Position numbers and translations under genes: made by a program. DNA of 64,000 bases from Serratia entomophila (GTDB lineage Bacteria; Pseudomonadota; Gammaproteobacteria; Enterobacterales; Enterobacteriaceae): the NCBI RefSeq assembly GCF_021462285.1, contig NZ_CP082787.1, positions 3,472,001 through 3,536,000 on the forward strand, written 5' to 3'. The notes under the pieces are model-generated. The model ran no database searches, was not told the DNA's origin, and saw nothing but the letters and a program-made list of their open reading frames with translations. Shown here piece by piece: positions 53,692 to 61,438 of the stretch. Within the stretch, counting starts at the first letter, position 1; every line of letters starts with the position of its first letter.

Positions 53692-54621
53692 ATGAGCGAC
53701 GCAGAAAAACGCCCTAATGATTCAGGCGACGAGAAGATGCAGGTTGAAAGCAAAGAGCATGAACAAGGCAAAAGCGAGATTGAAGTCAAAGAGGAGAATC
53801 TGCCCTCACGCGCGGCGGCGGTGCACGAACTGATCCGCATGGAGGGCGAAAAAGAGCTGGAGCGCGACTGGCAGGCGCTGCTGTGGTCTGCGATCGCCGC
53901 CGGGCTGTCGATGGGCGCCTCGCTGATGGCGAAGGGAATTTTCCACGCCAGGCTGCCGGACGATCCCAGCCGCTTTTTCATTGAGAATATCGGCTACACC
54001 TTCGGCTTTATCATCGTGATCATGGCGCGCCAGCAGCTGTTTACCGAAAATACCGTGACTGCGGTGCTGCCCATCATGCACAAACCGACGCCGAACAATT
54101 TCCTCATCCTGCTGCGCCTGTGGGGCGTAGTGCTGCTCGGCAACCTGATCGGCACCGGGTTGGCTTCGCTGGCCTTTATTCATATGCCGATTTTCGACGA
54201 CGAGACCCGCGGCGCCTTCGTCAGCCTGGGGCAGGAAGTGATGCAGAATTCGCCGTCAGAGATGTTCGCCAACGGCATTTTGGCCGGTTGGATCATCGCC
54301 ACCATGGTGTGGATGTTCCCTTCCGCCGGCGCGGCCAAGATCTGGGTGATCGTGCTGATGACCTATCTGGTGGCGATCTGCGATCTCACCCATATCGTGG
54401 TCGGATCGGTCGAGATCCTTTATCTGGTGTTCAACGGCGTTATTCCCTGGCAGGAATTTTTCTACCCGTTCGCCATCCCGACGCTGGCGGGCAACATCAT
54501 TGGCGGCACCTTTATCTTTGCGCTGATCAGCCACGCGCAGATCCGCAACGATATGAGCGCCAAAAATAAGCAAGAACGGCTGCAGCAGCAAAAACCGCCC
54601 GGCGAGGAGCAAAAACCCTGA
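53692..54621 (+). CDS. yfdC: YfdC, formate/nitrite transporter-family protein
   Basis: A 309-residue six-helix channel-type inner-membrane protein of the FNT superfamily, matching E. coli YfdC. The first 55 residues are a charged, probably cytoplasmic tail rich in Glu and Lys. The core has ALLWSAIAAGLSMGASLMAK, FIIVIMARQQLFTENTVTAV and IVGSVEIL-like helices ending in AGNIIGGTFIFALISHAQI. The substrate is unknown. The ATG at 53692 follows AAGGAAAG; the frame is open twelve codons further. yfdC next to argW is the E. coli order. Confidence 0.9.
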   Translation: MSDAEKRPNDSGDEKMQVESKEHEQGKSEIEVKEENLPSRAAAVHELIRMEGEKELERDWQALLWSAIAAGLSMGASLMAKGIFHARLPDDPSRFFIENIGYTFGFIIVIMARQQLFTENTVTAVLPIMHKPTPNNFLILLRLWGVVLLGNLIGTGLASLAFIHMPIFDDETRGAFVSLGQEVMQNSPSEMFANGILAGWIIATMVWMFPSAGAAKIWVIVLMTYLVAICDLTHIVVGSVEILYLVFNGVIPWQEFFYPFAIPTLAGNIIGGTFIFALISHAQIRNDMSAKNKQERLQQQKPPGEEQKP

Positions 54622-54713
54622 CGGCGGCCGCCCCGGCGAGCATATTTTGGCGCGGATTGGCGAGGGAATGAGCAAACGAACCGCTAAGCGCTTATTCTGC
54701 GGGTAAAAAAAGG

Positions 54714-54719
54714 TATAAT
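54714..54719 (+). promoter_or_regulatory. -10 element of the argW promoter
   Basis: TATAAT is a perfect -10 box, with a plausible -35 TTATTC at 54692-54697 and a GC-rich discriminator (GCCCCGG) after it, typical of stable-RNA promoters under stringent control. Confidence 0.7.
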
Positions 54720-54750
54720 GCCCCGGCAGCTTCGGTTGCCGGCCCGCAGG

Positions 54751-54825
54751 GTCCCCGTAGTTAAACGGATATAACAAGCCCCTCCTAAGGGCTAGTTACT
54801 GGTTCGATTCCAGTCGGGGACACCA
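54751..54825 (+). tRNA. argW: tRNA-Arg (anticodon CCU), with encoded CCA
   Basis: The acceptor stem GTCCCCG pairs perfectly with CGGGGAC. The anticodon arm AGCCC-CTCCTAA-GGGCT has anticodon CCU at 54784-54786. The T arm is ACTGG-TTCGATT-CCAGT, and the 3' end ACCA encodes CCA. It reads the rare AGG codon. In E. coli this locus is the attachment site of the KpLE1 prophage, but no integrase gene follows here. Confidence 0.97.
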
Positions 54826-54930
54826 TTTGGCTGTCTATCGCCCCCTGTAAACATCCCCTCTCTTGCAAAATCATCGCGCCAATCGCACTTGCCTCTTCCT
54901 ATTCGTTTTTCTTATTCCCAAAAGCAAAAA

Positions 54931-54952
54931 GCCCACGCTTATCAGCATGGGC
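54931..54952 (-). terminator. Terminator of the membrane-protein/small-protein operon
   Basis: On the minus strand GCCCATGC and GCGTGGGC pair (one G-T wobble) around a six-base loop, followed by TTTTTG. It lies 20 bases after the stop of the 73-residue ORF. Confidence 0.8.
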
Positions 54953-54971
54953 GTTTTCAGTTTAACGGCGT

Positions 54972-55193
54972 TTATGCCGGCACCTCGTCAATATCGCCGG
55001 GCCATTGCTTGCGCAGCAGATACAGCAGCAAGGACACGCGCCGCTCGGTGCGCTCCGGCGTATCCGGCGGCAGGTTGTAACGCAACGTATAGCGTTCGTT
55101 CTTTTCGTTGCAGAAATCAATCACCAGCACGGGCGCAGAGGCCCCCACGACCTTCCGATAGTTCAACGAGATGCAGGATAGATTTTTTTTCAT
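54972..55193 (-). CDS. Small hypothetical protein coupled to membrane protein
   Basis: A 73-residue basic protein I do not recognise (MKKNLSCISLNYRKVVGASA to QWPGDIDEVPA). It has no membrane helix. A GGTGAG site five bases before its ATG lies inside the end of the upstream membrane-protein gene, whose TGA is one base before the ATG (TGAGATG), so translation is coupled. A good terminator follows it, which supports it as a real second gene of that operon. Confidence 0.65.
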   Translation of the reverse strand: MKKNLSCISLNYRKVVGASAPVLVIDFCNEKNERYTLRYNLPPDTPERTERRVSLLLYLLRKQWPGDIDEVPA

Positions 55194-55194
55194 C

Positions 55195-56166
55195 TCAGCT
55201 CACCGCGACGCTGCGACGGGTTGCTTCAGCAATCCGGCCTACGCCGGCGCTCAGTAGCGCACCCAACAGCAGCATCAACAGGGAGCCCCACGCGGCGCGG
55301 GAAAGTTGCTTAGCGGCCTCGTCGGCAGCCTCGCGCGCTTTCTGTTCGGCCTGCGCCTTGAGTTTTTCAACCTTCTGCACCGCCTGCTGGTAGGCCTCGG
55401 CGTAGTTGTCGACGATCTGCGCGGCTTCCGCATGGCTCTTGCCGGTGCGCGCGGCGACGATGTTCACCAGCGCGTCCTTATCTGCCGCGCTCAGCGCCGG
55501 TTCGCCGGACTGTTTGACGCGTTCGAACCACTGCTTTAGCTCGCCGGCGGCCTGGGCCGGATCGGCGGCGGCATCCGCGGCCGATTGCTTGCCGTCCGCG
55601 CTGAGCTGGTCAGTTTTCTGCTCCAGCCTGGACGGATCCAGTTCGGCCTTGCCGCTTTGCTTGAGCGTGGTATTCAACTGATTTTCCAGGCTGCCCCAAT
55701 CCAGGCTGATGCCCTGTTTATCCAACTGCTGTTTAACGCTGCCACCCACGGCCGGCGCCGCTGCCGCGAGGCCATTTCCCGCCAGCGATAATCCTTTGCC
55801 AACGGCGCTGCCGGCCAAACCGACAACGCTGCTCGCCAGCGAAATCATCAACCAGGTGACCAGTAACGTGGTGAGCGCCCAGCTCAGCAGGCCATGCAGG
55901 CCGCCGCGGTTGGGTGCGGTTCTGCCGGCGACGAATGCGCCTGCGGCCAGAGAAACCAGCGTTGAAACCAGCAGCCAAATCCCGGCGCCGGTACCGAAGC
56001 CGCTCAGGGGATTGCCCTTCTGCAGCGGATCCACGGCCGCAGTGCCGATGGCCGTGCCCAGCACGCTAAATATCAGATAGGTCACCAACGCTATGGCGCT
56101 CCCAGCCAATATCGAGCCCCATGAAACGTGAAACGCAAAGCGATTTGATTCATAGACAGTGGTCAT
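55195..56166 (-). CDS. Multi-spanning membrane protein of unknown function
   Basis: A 323-residue protein. Four helices are apparent: about 15-40 (SWGSILAGSAIALVTYLIF), 58-80, 88-115 and a C-terminal one near 293-312. Between helices three and four lies a long soluble region of about 170 residues, very rich in Ala, Gln, Lys and Asp, with coiled-coil character (EAYQQAVQKVEKLKAQAEQK). Gly-Ala-rich helices and the SAADAAADPAQAAGELK segment resemble stress-linked membrane proteins found beside CsbD-type genes. It diverges from the PAS-LuxR regulator, so it may be one of its targets. Confidence 0.7.
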   Translation of the reverse strand: MTTVYESNRFAFHVSWGSILAGSAIALVTYLIFSVLGTAIGTAAVDPLQKGNPLSGFGTGAGIWLLVSTLVSLAAGAFVAGRTAPNRGGLHGLLSWALTTLLVTWLMISLASSVVGLAGSAVGKGLSLAGNGLAAAAPAVGGSVKQQLDKQGISLDWGSLENQLNTTLKQSGKAELDPSRLEQKTDQLSADGKQSAADAAADPAQAAGELKQWFERVKQSGEPALSAADKDALVNIVAARTGKSHAEAAQIVDNYAEAYQQAVQKVEKLKAQAEQKAREAADEAAKQLSRAAWGSLLMLLLGALLSAGVGRIAEATRRSVAVS

Positions 56167-56276
56167 TGTTATTCCTTATATTTCCTTGGACAGGTATGTA
56201 CGGCGGACAAGCCGTACCGACCAGACCAGTCTGCCGGGCGGCGCCGCTCACCGTCCCGGTTCATTTGCGCCATGGA

Positions 56277-56319
56277 GGCTAGTGCATTCACACCCTGCGA
56301 ATGAATCCGTTACGCACTA
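56277..56319. promoter_or_regulatory. Candidate operator upstream of the PAS-LuxR gene
   Basis: GGCTAGTGCATT (56277-56288) is followed by nested inverted repeats: CATTC and GAATG nine bases apart (56285-56303), and TAGTGC with GCACTA at 56280-56285 and 56314-56319. The 12-base element recurs upstream of the CsbD gene in the opposite orientation. Confidence 0.5.
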
Positions 56320-56392
56320 TGCTGCTTGGTAAAGCCTGTCACTCTCGGTTGCCCGCTCAGGGCGCCACCCCTTCTCGTCTTGCGGAGACCAC

Positions 56393-57889
56393 ATGAGCCA
56401 ATCCGTTCTTGCCAGCGAAACCAACCGCAGCCACCTGCAGCAGATCATCTCCGGTTTGTCCGACGGCGTGATCCTGACCGATACCGACCAGACCATCCTG
56501 TGGGCCAATGACGCCGCGCTGAATATGCATGGTTTGAATCAGTTGAAAGCCCTGGGGGCGAATGCCGGGGAGTACGCGCAACGTTTTGCCCTGCGCTATC
56601 GCAACAACCATCCGCTGGATCTGGCGCAGTATCCGCTTAATCGGCTTGCCGACGGCGAGGAGTTCAACGACGTGGTGGTCGAAGTCAGGCCGGCGGGAGA
56701 TCCTGATAACCTCTGGGTTCACCGGTTGCGCAGCCTGATAATCGTTGACCGGCAAGGGCAGCCTGAACTGCTGGCGTTGATCTTAAGCGATGCGACCGAG
56801 TGGGCCAGCGCCGAGCAGCGTTTTGAAAAAACCTTCAACGCCAACCCGGCCCCGGCGGTCATTTGCCGCCTGAGCGACCTGCGCTACGTCAAGGTGAATC
56901 AGGGTTTTCTCGACATGACGGGCTACGCCCGCGAGCAGGTCATGGGCCGTTCGGTTTATGAGCTGGACGTGCTGGAGCAGGCCGAAAATAAGGCGCTGGC
57001 GGTGCAGCGCCTGGGGGAAGGCGCAACCATTCCGCAGATGGAAGCCGAGCTGAAACTGCCTGGCGGCGGAACCAAACTGGTGGTGGTCGCCGGCCAGCCG
57101 CTGGACTTCAACGAAGACGACTGCATGCTGTTCACCTTTACCGACCTTGAGCCCCGGCGCAAGGCGGAATCGGCATTGCGCGAGAGTGAAGAAAGGTTCG
57201 CCAAATCCTTTCGTTTAAGCCCGGTGCCCACCCTGGTATGCACCGCAGACAACCAGCAGGTGCTGGACATCAATGAAGCCTTCATCAGGACCACCGGCTA
57301 CGCCAGAGAAGAGCTCATCGGCAAATCGGTCGACGATATCGCGTTTATCTCCGGGCCAGAAGAATGCCGCCGCCTGTTTACCGCCCTGGAAAAAACCGGC
57401 AGCGTCAAGCATCAGGATCTCAACGTGCGCAAAAACAACGGTGAAGTCATCGACTGCATGATCTCCGCCGATGCCGTGAGCATTCACCATACCCCCTGCT
57501 ATCTGCTGGTGCTGATGGATATTACCGAGCGCAAACGCTCGGAGCTTGAACTGGTGAGCGCCATCGAAGAAGTGATGCAGGACGCCTCCTGGTTCAGCCA
57601 AACCCTGCTCGAAAAGCTGGCCAACGTGAAAAGCCTCAACAAACCCAATCTGTCCGGCCTGGCTTTTATCGATCTCACTGCGCGCGAGCGCGATGTGTTG
57701 GGGTTAATCTGCGAGGGCCTGCCGGACAAAAAGATCGCCCTTCGCCTCGATCTGGCCCTCAATACCGTTCGCAACCATGTGGCTACGGTGTATTCCAAAC
57801 TCGGCGTACACAGCCGCAGCGAAGCCATCGTTTGGGCCAGGGAACGCGGGCTGTTTGCCGGCGAGCGCCAGCAAAAGGGTGGGAAATGA
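56393..57889 (+). CDS. Triple-PAS, LuxR-type transcriptional regulator
   Basis: A 498-residue soluble regulator with three PAS folds and a C-terminal LuxR helix-turn-helix. PAS1 (about 15-125) starts LQQIISGLSDGVILTDTDQ. PAS2 (about 140-255) has FEKTFNANPAPAVICR and VKVNQGFLDMTGYAREQVMG. PAS3 (about 265-385) has FAKSFRLSPVPTLVCTAD and VLDINEAFIRTTGYAREEL. The HTH (about 428-487) is LTARERDVLGLICEGLPDKK then TVRNHVATVYSKLGVHSR. There is no kinase or receiver domain and no membrane helix, so it should sense a small molecule or redox state directly. It lies between the divergent membrane protein and the CsbD gene. Confidence 0.85.
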   Translation: MSQSVLASETNRSHLQQIISGLSDGVILTDTDQTILWANDAALNMHGLNQLKALGANAGEYAQRFALRYRNNHPLDLAQYPLNRLADGEEFNDVVVEVRPAGDPDNLWVHRLRSLIIVDRQGQPELLALILSDATEWASAEQRFEKTFNANPAPAVICRLSDLRYVKVNQGFLDMTGYAREQVMGRSVYELDVLEQAENKALAVQRLGEGATIPQMEAELKLPGGGTKLVVVAGQPLDFNEDDCMLFTFTDLEPRRKAESALRESEERFAKSFRLSPVPTLVCTADNQQVLDINEAFIRTTGYAREELIGKSVDDIAFISGPEECRRLFTALEKTGSVKHQDLNVRKNNGEVIDCMISADAVSIHHTPCYLLVLMDITERKRSELELVSAIEEVMQDASWFSQTLLEKLANVKSLNKPNLSGLAFIDLTARERDVLGLICEGLPDKKIALRLDLALNTVRNHVATVYSKLGVHSRSEAIVWARERGLFAGERQQKGGK

Positions 57890-57895
57890 CCTGCA

Positions 57896-57907
57896 AATGC
57901 ACTAGCC
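57896..57907 (-). promoter_or_regulatory. Shared 12-base element upstream of the CsbD gene
   Basis: Read on the minus strand this is GGCTAGTGCATT, identical to the copy at 56277-56288. It begins seven bases after the PAS-LuxR stop and lies 115 bases upstream of the CsbD ATG. Confidence 0.5.
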
Positions 57908-58021
57908 GCACCGATGCAAACTGACCTTATGCCCGCTTGATAAAGTGCTTAATATCAAAGCATCAATGCAGGCTCCCGCTTTCTGCGGGCGCCAAAACGG
58001 ACCCAACATCAGGAGAGCATA

Positions 58022-58273
58022 ATGAACAGCGAAAAAGCCAATGGCGTTATGGACAAAGTGGTCGGCAGAGCACAGGAGCTGGCGGGAGACGTAACCGGGG
58101 ATGAACGGCTGCAGGCCGAAGGCGCCGGCCGCTACGCCGCAGGCGCGCTGCAAGAAAAATACGGCGATGCCCTGACCTGCATCAACGATACCGTCAAGAA
58201 AAACCCGATCGCCACGGTAGCCATCATTGCCGGCGTCGGATTGCTGGCGGGCCTGCTGCTGCGCCGCCGTTAA
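58022..58273 (+). CDS. Membrane-anchored CsbD-family protein
   Basis: An 83-residue CsbD-like stress protein. The CsbD part (about 5-45) has KANGVMDKVVGRAQELAGDV and GDERLQAEGAGRYAAG. It is followed by a C-terminal membrane helix and basic tail (PIATVAIIAGVGLLAGLLLRRR), like the tails of DUF883/ElaB proteins. This puts a CsbD domain at the inner membrane. The ribosome-binding site AGGAGAG is strong. CsbD proteins are usually general-stress induced; no biochemical role is established. Its neighbour upstream is the PAS-LuxR regulator. Confidence 0.85.
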   Translation: MNSEKANGVMDKVVGRAQELAGDVTGDERLQAEGAGRYAAGALQEKYGDALTCINDTVKKNPIATVAIIAGVGLLAGLLLRRR

Positions 58274-58478
58274 CGCGCCAAGGGCGGAAACGCCGTCCAT
58301 TTGCACGTTCACTGCTCTGGCGAATTCGCCAGGGCAGTATTTCGCCAGTCACAATGCCAATCAGCCCAACAGACATAGCCCCCCGATTATATTTAATAAA
58401 TTAAAATAAGAGAAATCACGTTTTATTTCCTTTTGGCGGAATGTTAATATCCATAAATTATTCGCATGGATAAAAATA

Positions 58479-59408
58479 ATGTTCCCCAGCAAAAAACACG
58501 CACAAAAATCCAGCCCATTAACCAGCTATCAGTTTTCCCGGCTGCATACTTTTGAATGCGTCGCGCGCCATTTATCTTTTTCTCTGGCGGCGGAAGAGCT
58601 GTCTATCACCCCCAGCGCGGTGAGCCATCGAATTAACCTACTCGAAAAGCAGCTGGGCTTTTTGTTATTCCAACGTTTCCACCGGCGAATTACGCTCACG
58701 CCGGAAGGCGAGCGAATGCAATGGGCGCTCAGCAGCTCCTTCGATACTCTGAATCAGGAAATCCTGGACATTAAAAACCGGGAGTTGACGGGCACCCTGA
58801 CCATTTACTCGCATCCCTCCCTGGTGCAGTGCCTGCTGCTGCCGCGGCTCGGTGATTTTATCGCCCAGCATCCGACCATTCATTTGAGCATTCTCACCGG
58901 GCAGGAAATCATCAATCTGGCCAACCGCGGCGTTGATTTGGCGATGTATTTTGGCAAGCTGCCGTCCGGCAGACATTTGGACGAAGCCTTTATGCAGGAG
59001 TCGATGGTGCCGATCTGCACCCCGCATTACGCCAAAACGCACCAACTGTACGACGCACCGGAAAATCTGGCGCACTGCACCCTATTGCACGACAGATACA
59101 ACTCCGGCGAAGACGAGTGGCAGACCTGGTCGCAGCATTTCGATTTAGGGCTGGACACCGACAGCAAAAGCATGGAGTTCGACCGTTCGGACCTGGCGGT
59201 GCTGGCGGCAACCCGCCATCTTGGCGTCGCCATGGGGCGGCTCAATCTGGTGCAGGACTGGATAACCCGCGGTGAGCTGATTATCCCTTTTAATAACATG
59301 ACCCTGTCCTGCGAACATTGCTACTTTATGTCGACCATATCCGAGCGTCAGTGGCCAAAGATCGTCGCTTTCAAGGAGTGGATGATGAAGATAGCGCCTC
59401 TGGCCTAA
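58479..59408 (+). CDS. LysR-family regulator, DsdC-like
   Basis: A 309-residue LysR regulator very like E. coli DsdC, the D-serine-responsive activator. The HTH (about 20-80) contains LHTFECVARHLSFSLAAEEL and TPSAVSHRINLLEKQLG. Shared blocks are SSFDTLNQEILDIKNRELTG, HCTLLHDR, FDRSDLAVLAATRHLGVAMGR and the end RQWPKIVAFKEWM. In E. coli dsdC also lies close to argW, next to dsdXA. Here neither dsdX nor dsdA follows, so it either controls distant genes, has a changed ligand, or governs the nearby EamA gene. The AT-rich promoter suggests H-NS control or transfer. Confidence 0.85.
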   Translation: MFPSKKHAQKSSPLTSYQFSRLHTFECVARHLSFSLAAEELSITPSAVSHRINLLEKQLGFLLFQRFHRRITLTPEGERMQWALSSSFDTLNQEILDIKNRELTGTLTIYSHPSLVQCLLLPRLGDFIAQHPTIHLSILTGQEIINLANRGVDLAMYFGKLPSGRHLDEAFMQESMVPICTPHYAKTHQLYDAPENLAHCTLLHDRYNSGEDEWQTWSQHFDLGLDTDSKSMEFDRSDLAVLAATRHLGVAMGRLNLVQDWITRGELIIPFNNMTLSCEHCYFMSTISERQWPKIVAFKEWMMKIAPLA

Positions 59409-59444
59409 AGGCCGGAAACGCATAATCCCCCCTCCCGCACAGGA

Positions 59445-59744
59445 TTACTTTTTCTTTGGGACATAAGAAAACTCAAGCGCGCAGCTGTATAACCGTCCGG
59501 CCTTTGAATAATAAATATGCTTGCGGTTATTATCCCACGCCACAGCATAGTTATTAGCAAATCTGATGACCTCAACCGGTATCTTATTGGCTAACCGCAT
59601 GCGCTTCGTACTTTTCACTACGGTAAACTCACCATTATCACTGAGCGTTATCAGCGGATAACCCCAGGCATATTTGGATATTTGCACGCTGATGGTGAAT
59701 TGGCTTTCGCAGATTATTTGGTAGGTATGAACATCAACATCCAT
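59445..59744 (-). CDS. Hypothetical protein downstream of EamA gene
   Basis: A 99-residue protein I do not recognise. It is rich in aromatic and beta-branched residues (YQIICESQFTISVQISKYAW; YYSKAGRLYSCALEFSYV), suggesting a small beta-sheet fold. It has two Cys and no signal peptide. Its codons are more AT-rich than those of the core genes. It starts three bases after the EamA stop, with no clear ribosome-binding site, so the start is uncertain. Confidence 0.5.
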   Translation of the reverse strand: MDVDVHTYQIICESQFTISVQISKYAWGYPLITLSDNGEFTVVKSTKRMRLANKIPVEVIRFANNYAVAWDNNRKHIYYSKAGRLYSCALEFSYVPKKK

Positions 59745-59747
59745 AAT

Positions 59748-60671
59748 TTATATTTTTGGTGCAACCCTCTTGTGAAAATAAAATAAATAAGAGCAGCTCA
59801 CGACAATCAGCCCGAGCACGATCAGTACCGAGCCCAAGACGAATTCAATCTGCAATGGCTCCCCCAAAATCACCACCCCGGCCAAAATGCCGAAGATAGG
59901 CGTCATAAAGGTCAAGATGCCCAACGAAGAAGCCTGATAGCTGCGCAGCAGGGAAAACCAGGCCAGATAGCTGATGAAAGAGACGATCACCGTTTGGAAA
60001 ATCAGGCTGCCCCACCCCACCGCACTCAGCTTGAAATGGAGGTTATCCGCCGTCATCGCCAGCAAGGATAACAAGATGCCCGCGCCCGCCAGTTGAAACA
60101 ACAGCGTCTGCTTTGATGAACAGGAAGACAAACGGGTCGTACGGATAACGATCGTCGAACCGCCCCAGGACAATCCCGCCAACAGGCCGTAAATATCGCC
60201 TCTGAGTTGATTCACACCGCCCGAACCGCCCCCCATGCCGGCGATGGCGAGCACCACGCCGCCAAACGCGATGGCAATGCCGGCCCACTGGACAATCGAC
60301 AACCGTTCCTGCGGGATAAAAAAATGCAGCCCAATGGCGGAGAACAACGGCGCGGTATACAAAAACACCGCCATGTGCGAGGCGCTGGTATAACGCAGCC
60401 CTGCGGATACCAAAAAGAACTCTAACGCAAACAGCATACCGACGCTGATACCGGCCAGCAGCGTCGGGCGGTCGAGGCGAAACTTTTCGCCTCTGAAGCG
60501 CGCTAACAGATAAACCGCCAGGGCCGCGACGCTCGATCTGATGGCAATCTGCAATACCGATGAAATGTCCGGTTCGGCGGCCTTAATGGCCACCTGTTGC
60601 AACCCCCAGATGGCGCATATCATCACCATGGCGGCTGCGGCTCTGCTGTCTATGCTGTTTCTGGCGTTCAT
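59748..60671 (-). CDS. EamA/DMT-family transporter, third copy
   Basis: A 307-residue ten-helix exporter. The first repeat begins AAAMVMICAIWGLQQVAIKA and has AIRSSVAALAVYLLARF. The second begins GDIYGLLAGLSWGGSTIVIR and ends LGSVLIVLGLIVVSCSYLFY. The ATG follows GGGAG at good spacing. It is only loosely similar to the EamA proteins at 7820 and 15382, so these are not recent duplicates. It lies tail to tail with the DsdC-like gene, separated by the 99-residue ORF. The substrate is unknown. Confidence 0.85.
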   Translation of the reverse strand: MNARNSIDSRAAAAMVMICAIWGLQQVAIKAAEPDISSVLQIAIRSSVAALAVYLLARFRGEKFRLDRPTLLAGISVGMLFALEFFLVSAGLRYTSASHMAVFLYTAPLFSAIGLHFFIPQERLSIVQWAGIAIAFGGVVLAIAGMGGGSGGVNQLRGDIYGLLAGLSWGGSTIVIRTTRLSSCSSKQTLLFQLAGAGILLSLLAMTADNLHFKLSAVGWGSLIFQTVIVSFISYLAWFSLLRSYQASSLGILTFMTPIFGILAGVVILGEPLQIEFVLGSVLIVLGLIVVSCSYLFYFHKRVAPKI

Positions 60672-60765
60672 CGTTGCTCCCGCATACCGCGCCGTTTAAA
60701 ACGCGGCTGTCCCTCACCGCAAATAAAAACGGTAATAGGGGATGAATTAAAATTTGATGCTGAAA

Positions 60766-61056
60766 TTATTCTTTATAAACCACGATTTCCTGATACATCT
60801 TAATCACTTCATCGTTGCTATTAGTCTCGGAGGTATATTCGGTCTGCTGCGCCAGGTGAATAACCTTCCAGCCTTTTTTCGCCAATTCAGGAATCGTCAG
60901 CCGGCCAATGCCACGGCAGCTAAATGCCGTGTCGTCACTCAGCCTCAATTTACTAACCTCTGCATAATCATAAGCTTGAGACTGACACACGTGCGACTCA
61001 GCCGCCAGCAGCGGCAAGGAGAAAAAGCTGATAACCAACGCTAAAAATCCTTTCAC
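60766..61056 (-). CDS. Hypothetical small exported protein
   Basis: A 96-residue protein beginning at GTG (61056), five bases after an ideal GGAGG. A signal peptide is evident (KGFLALVISFFSLPLLAAES, cut after LAA). The mature part has two Cys (HVCQSQ and FSCRGI), probably a disulfide, and a C-terminal IVVYKE. I do not recognise the family. The gene is AT-rich compared with the core genes and sits in the low-GC stretch before the porin. Confidence 0.7.
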   Translation of the reverse strand: MKGFLALVISFFSLPLLAAESHVCQSQAYDYAEVSKLRLSDDTAFSCRGIGRLTIPELAKKGWKVIHLAQQTEYTSETNSNDEVIKMYQEIVVYKE

Positions 61057-61438
61057 AATAACCTCCAGGCATTATTAAATCACGACCTTACACATTTAAA
61101 ATAAAGCCCCTGTCGGAGCCATTAAATTACACGGCATAGGCTATTCTCTGACAAGTGAAATATATAATGCTTTGTGTTAGATGAATTCATCCGAGTTTTA
61201 ACGCCCAGCCGGCACCTTCCCGTAGCAGCTGCGCCCCCGCTTCCCCGCCACAGCTGATTAAAAACGGAACAAATAATTAGCAAGAAAAGTAACTTTTTAT
61301 GTCGCCGCTTGTGTTACACATGCCTTCCGCTTCAAAAACATCAAAAAAACCACCCAACCGCACAAAAACTCAGCTTTTTGCGCGGAATATCGGCATGGCG
61401 GCGCTGACGAGGGTGACAACCGATAACAGGGATAACAC
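61057..61438. promoter_or_regulatory. 382-base porin upstream region
   Basis: No gene. It is AT-rich, with a TATAAT at 61163-61168 and a perfect 12-base palindrome GATGAATTCATC at 61180-61191 that could be an operator. A short TGTGTTACACA-type palindrome lies near 61310-61320. The last 60 bases before the ATG carry the porin leader and the ribosome-binding site CAGGGAT. Confidence 0.5.

Noticed and set aside
54826..55000. Prophage or integrative element at argW
   Set aside because: No integrase, no repeat of the tRNA 3' end and no phage-like genes were found downstream.
54863..55393. 176-codon plus-strand ORF after argW
   Set aside because: It lies antisense to the coupled 73-residue ORF and membrane-protein gene, and its Arg/Ala/Ser-rich sequence is typical of a shadow frame in high-GC DNA.
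61310..61320. CRP site in the porin upstream region
   Set aside because: The TGTG/CACA halves are too close together to fit the six-base CRP spacer.
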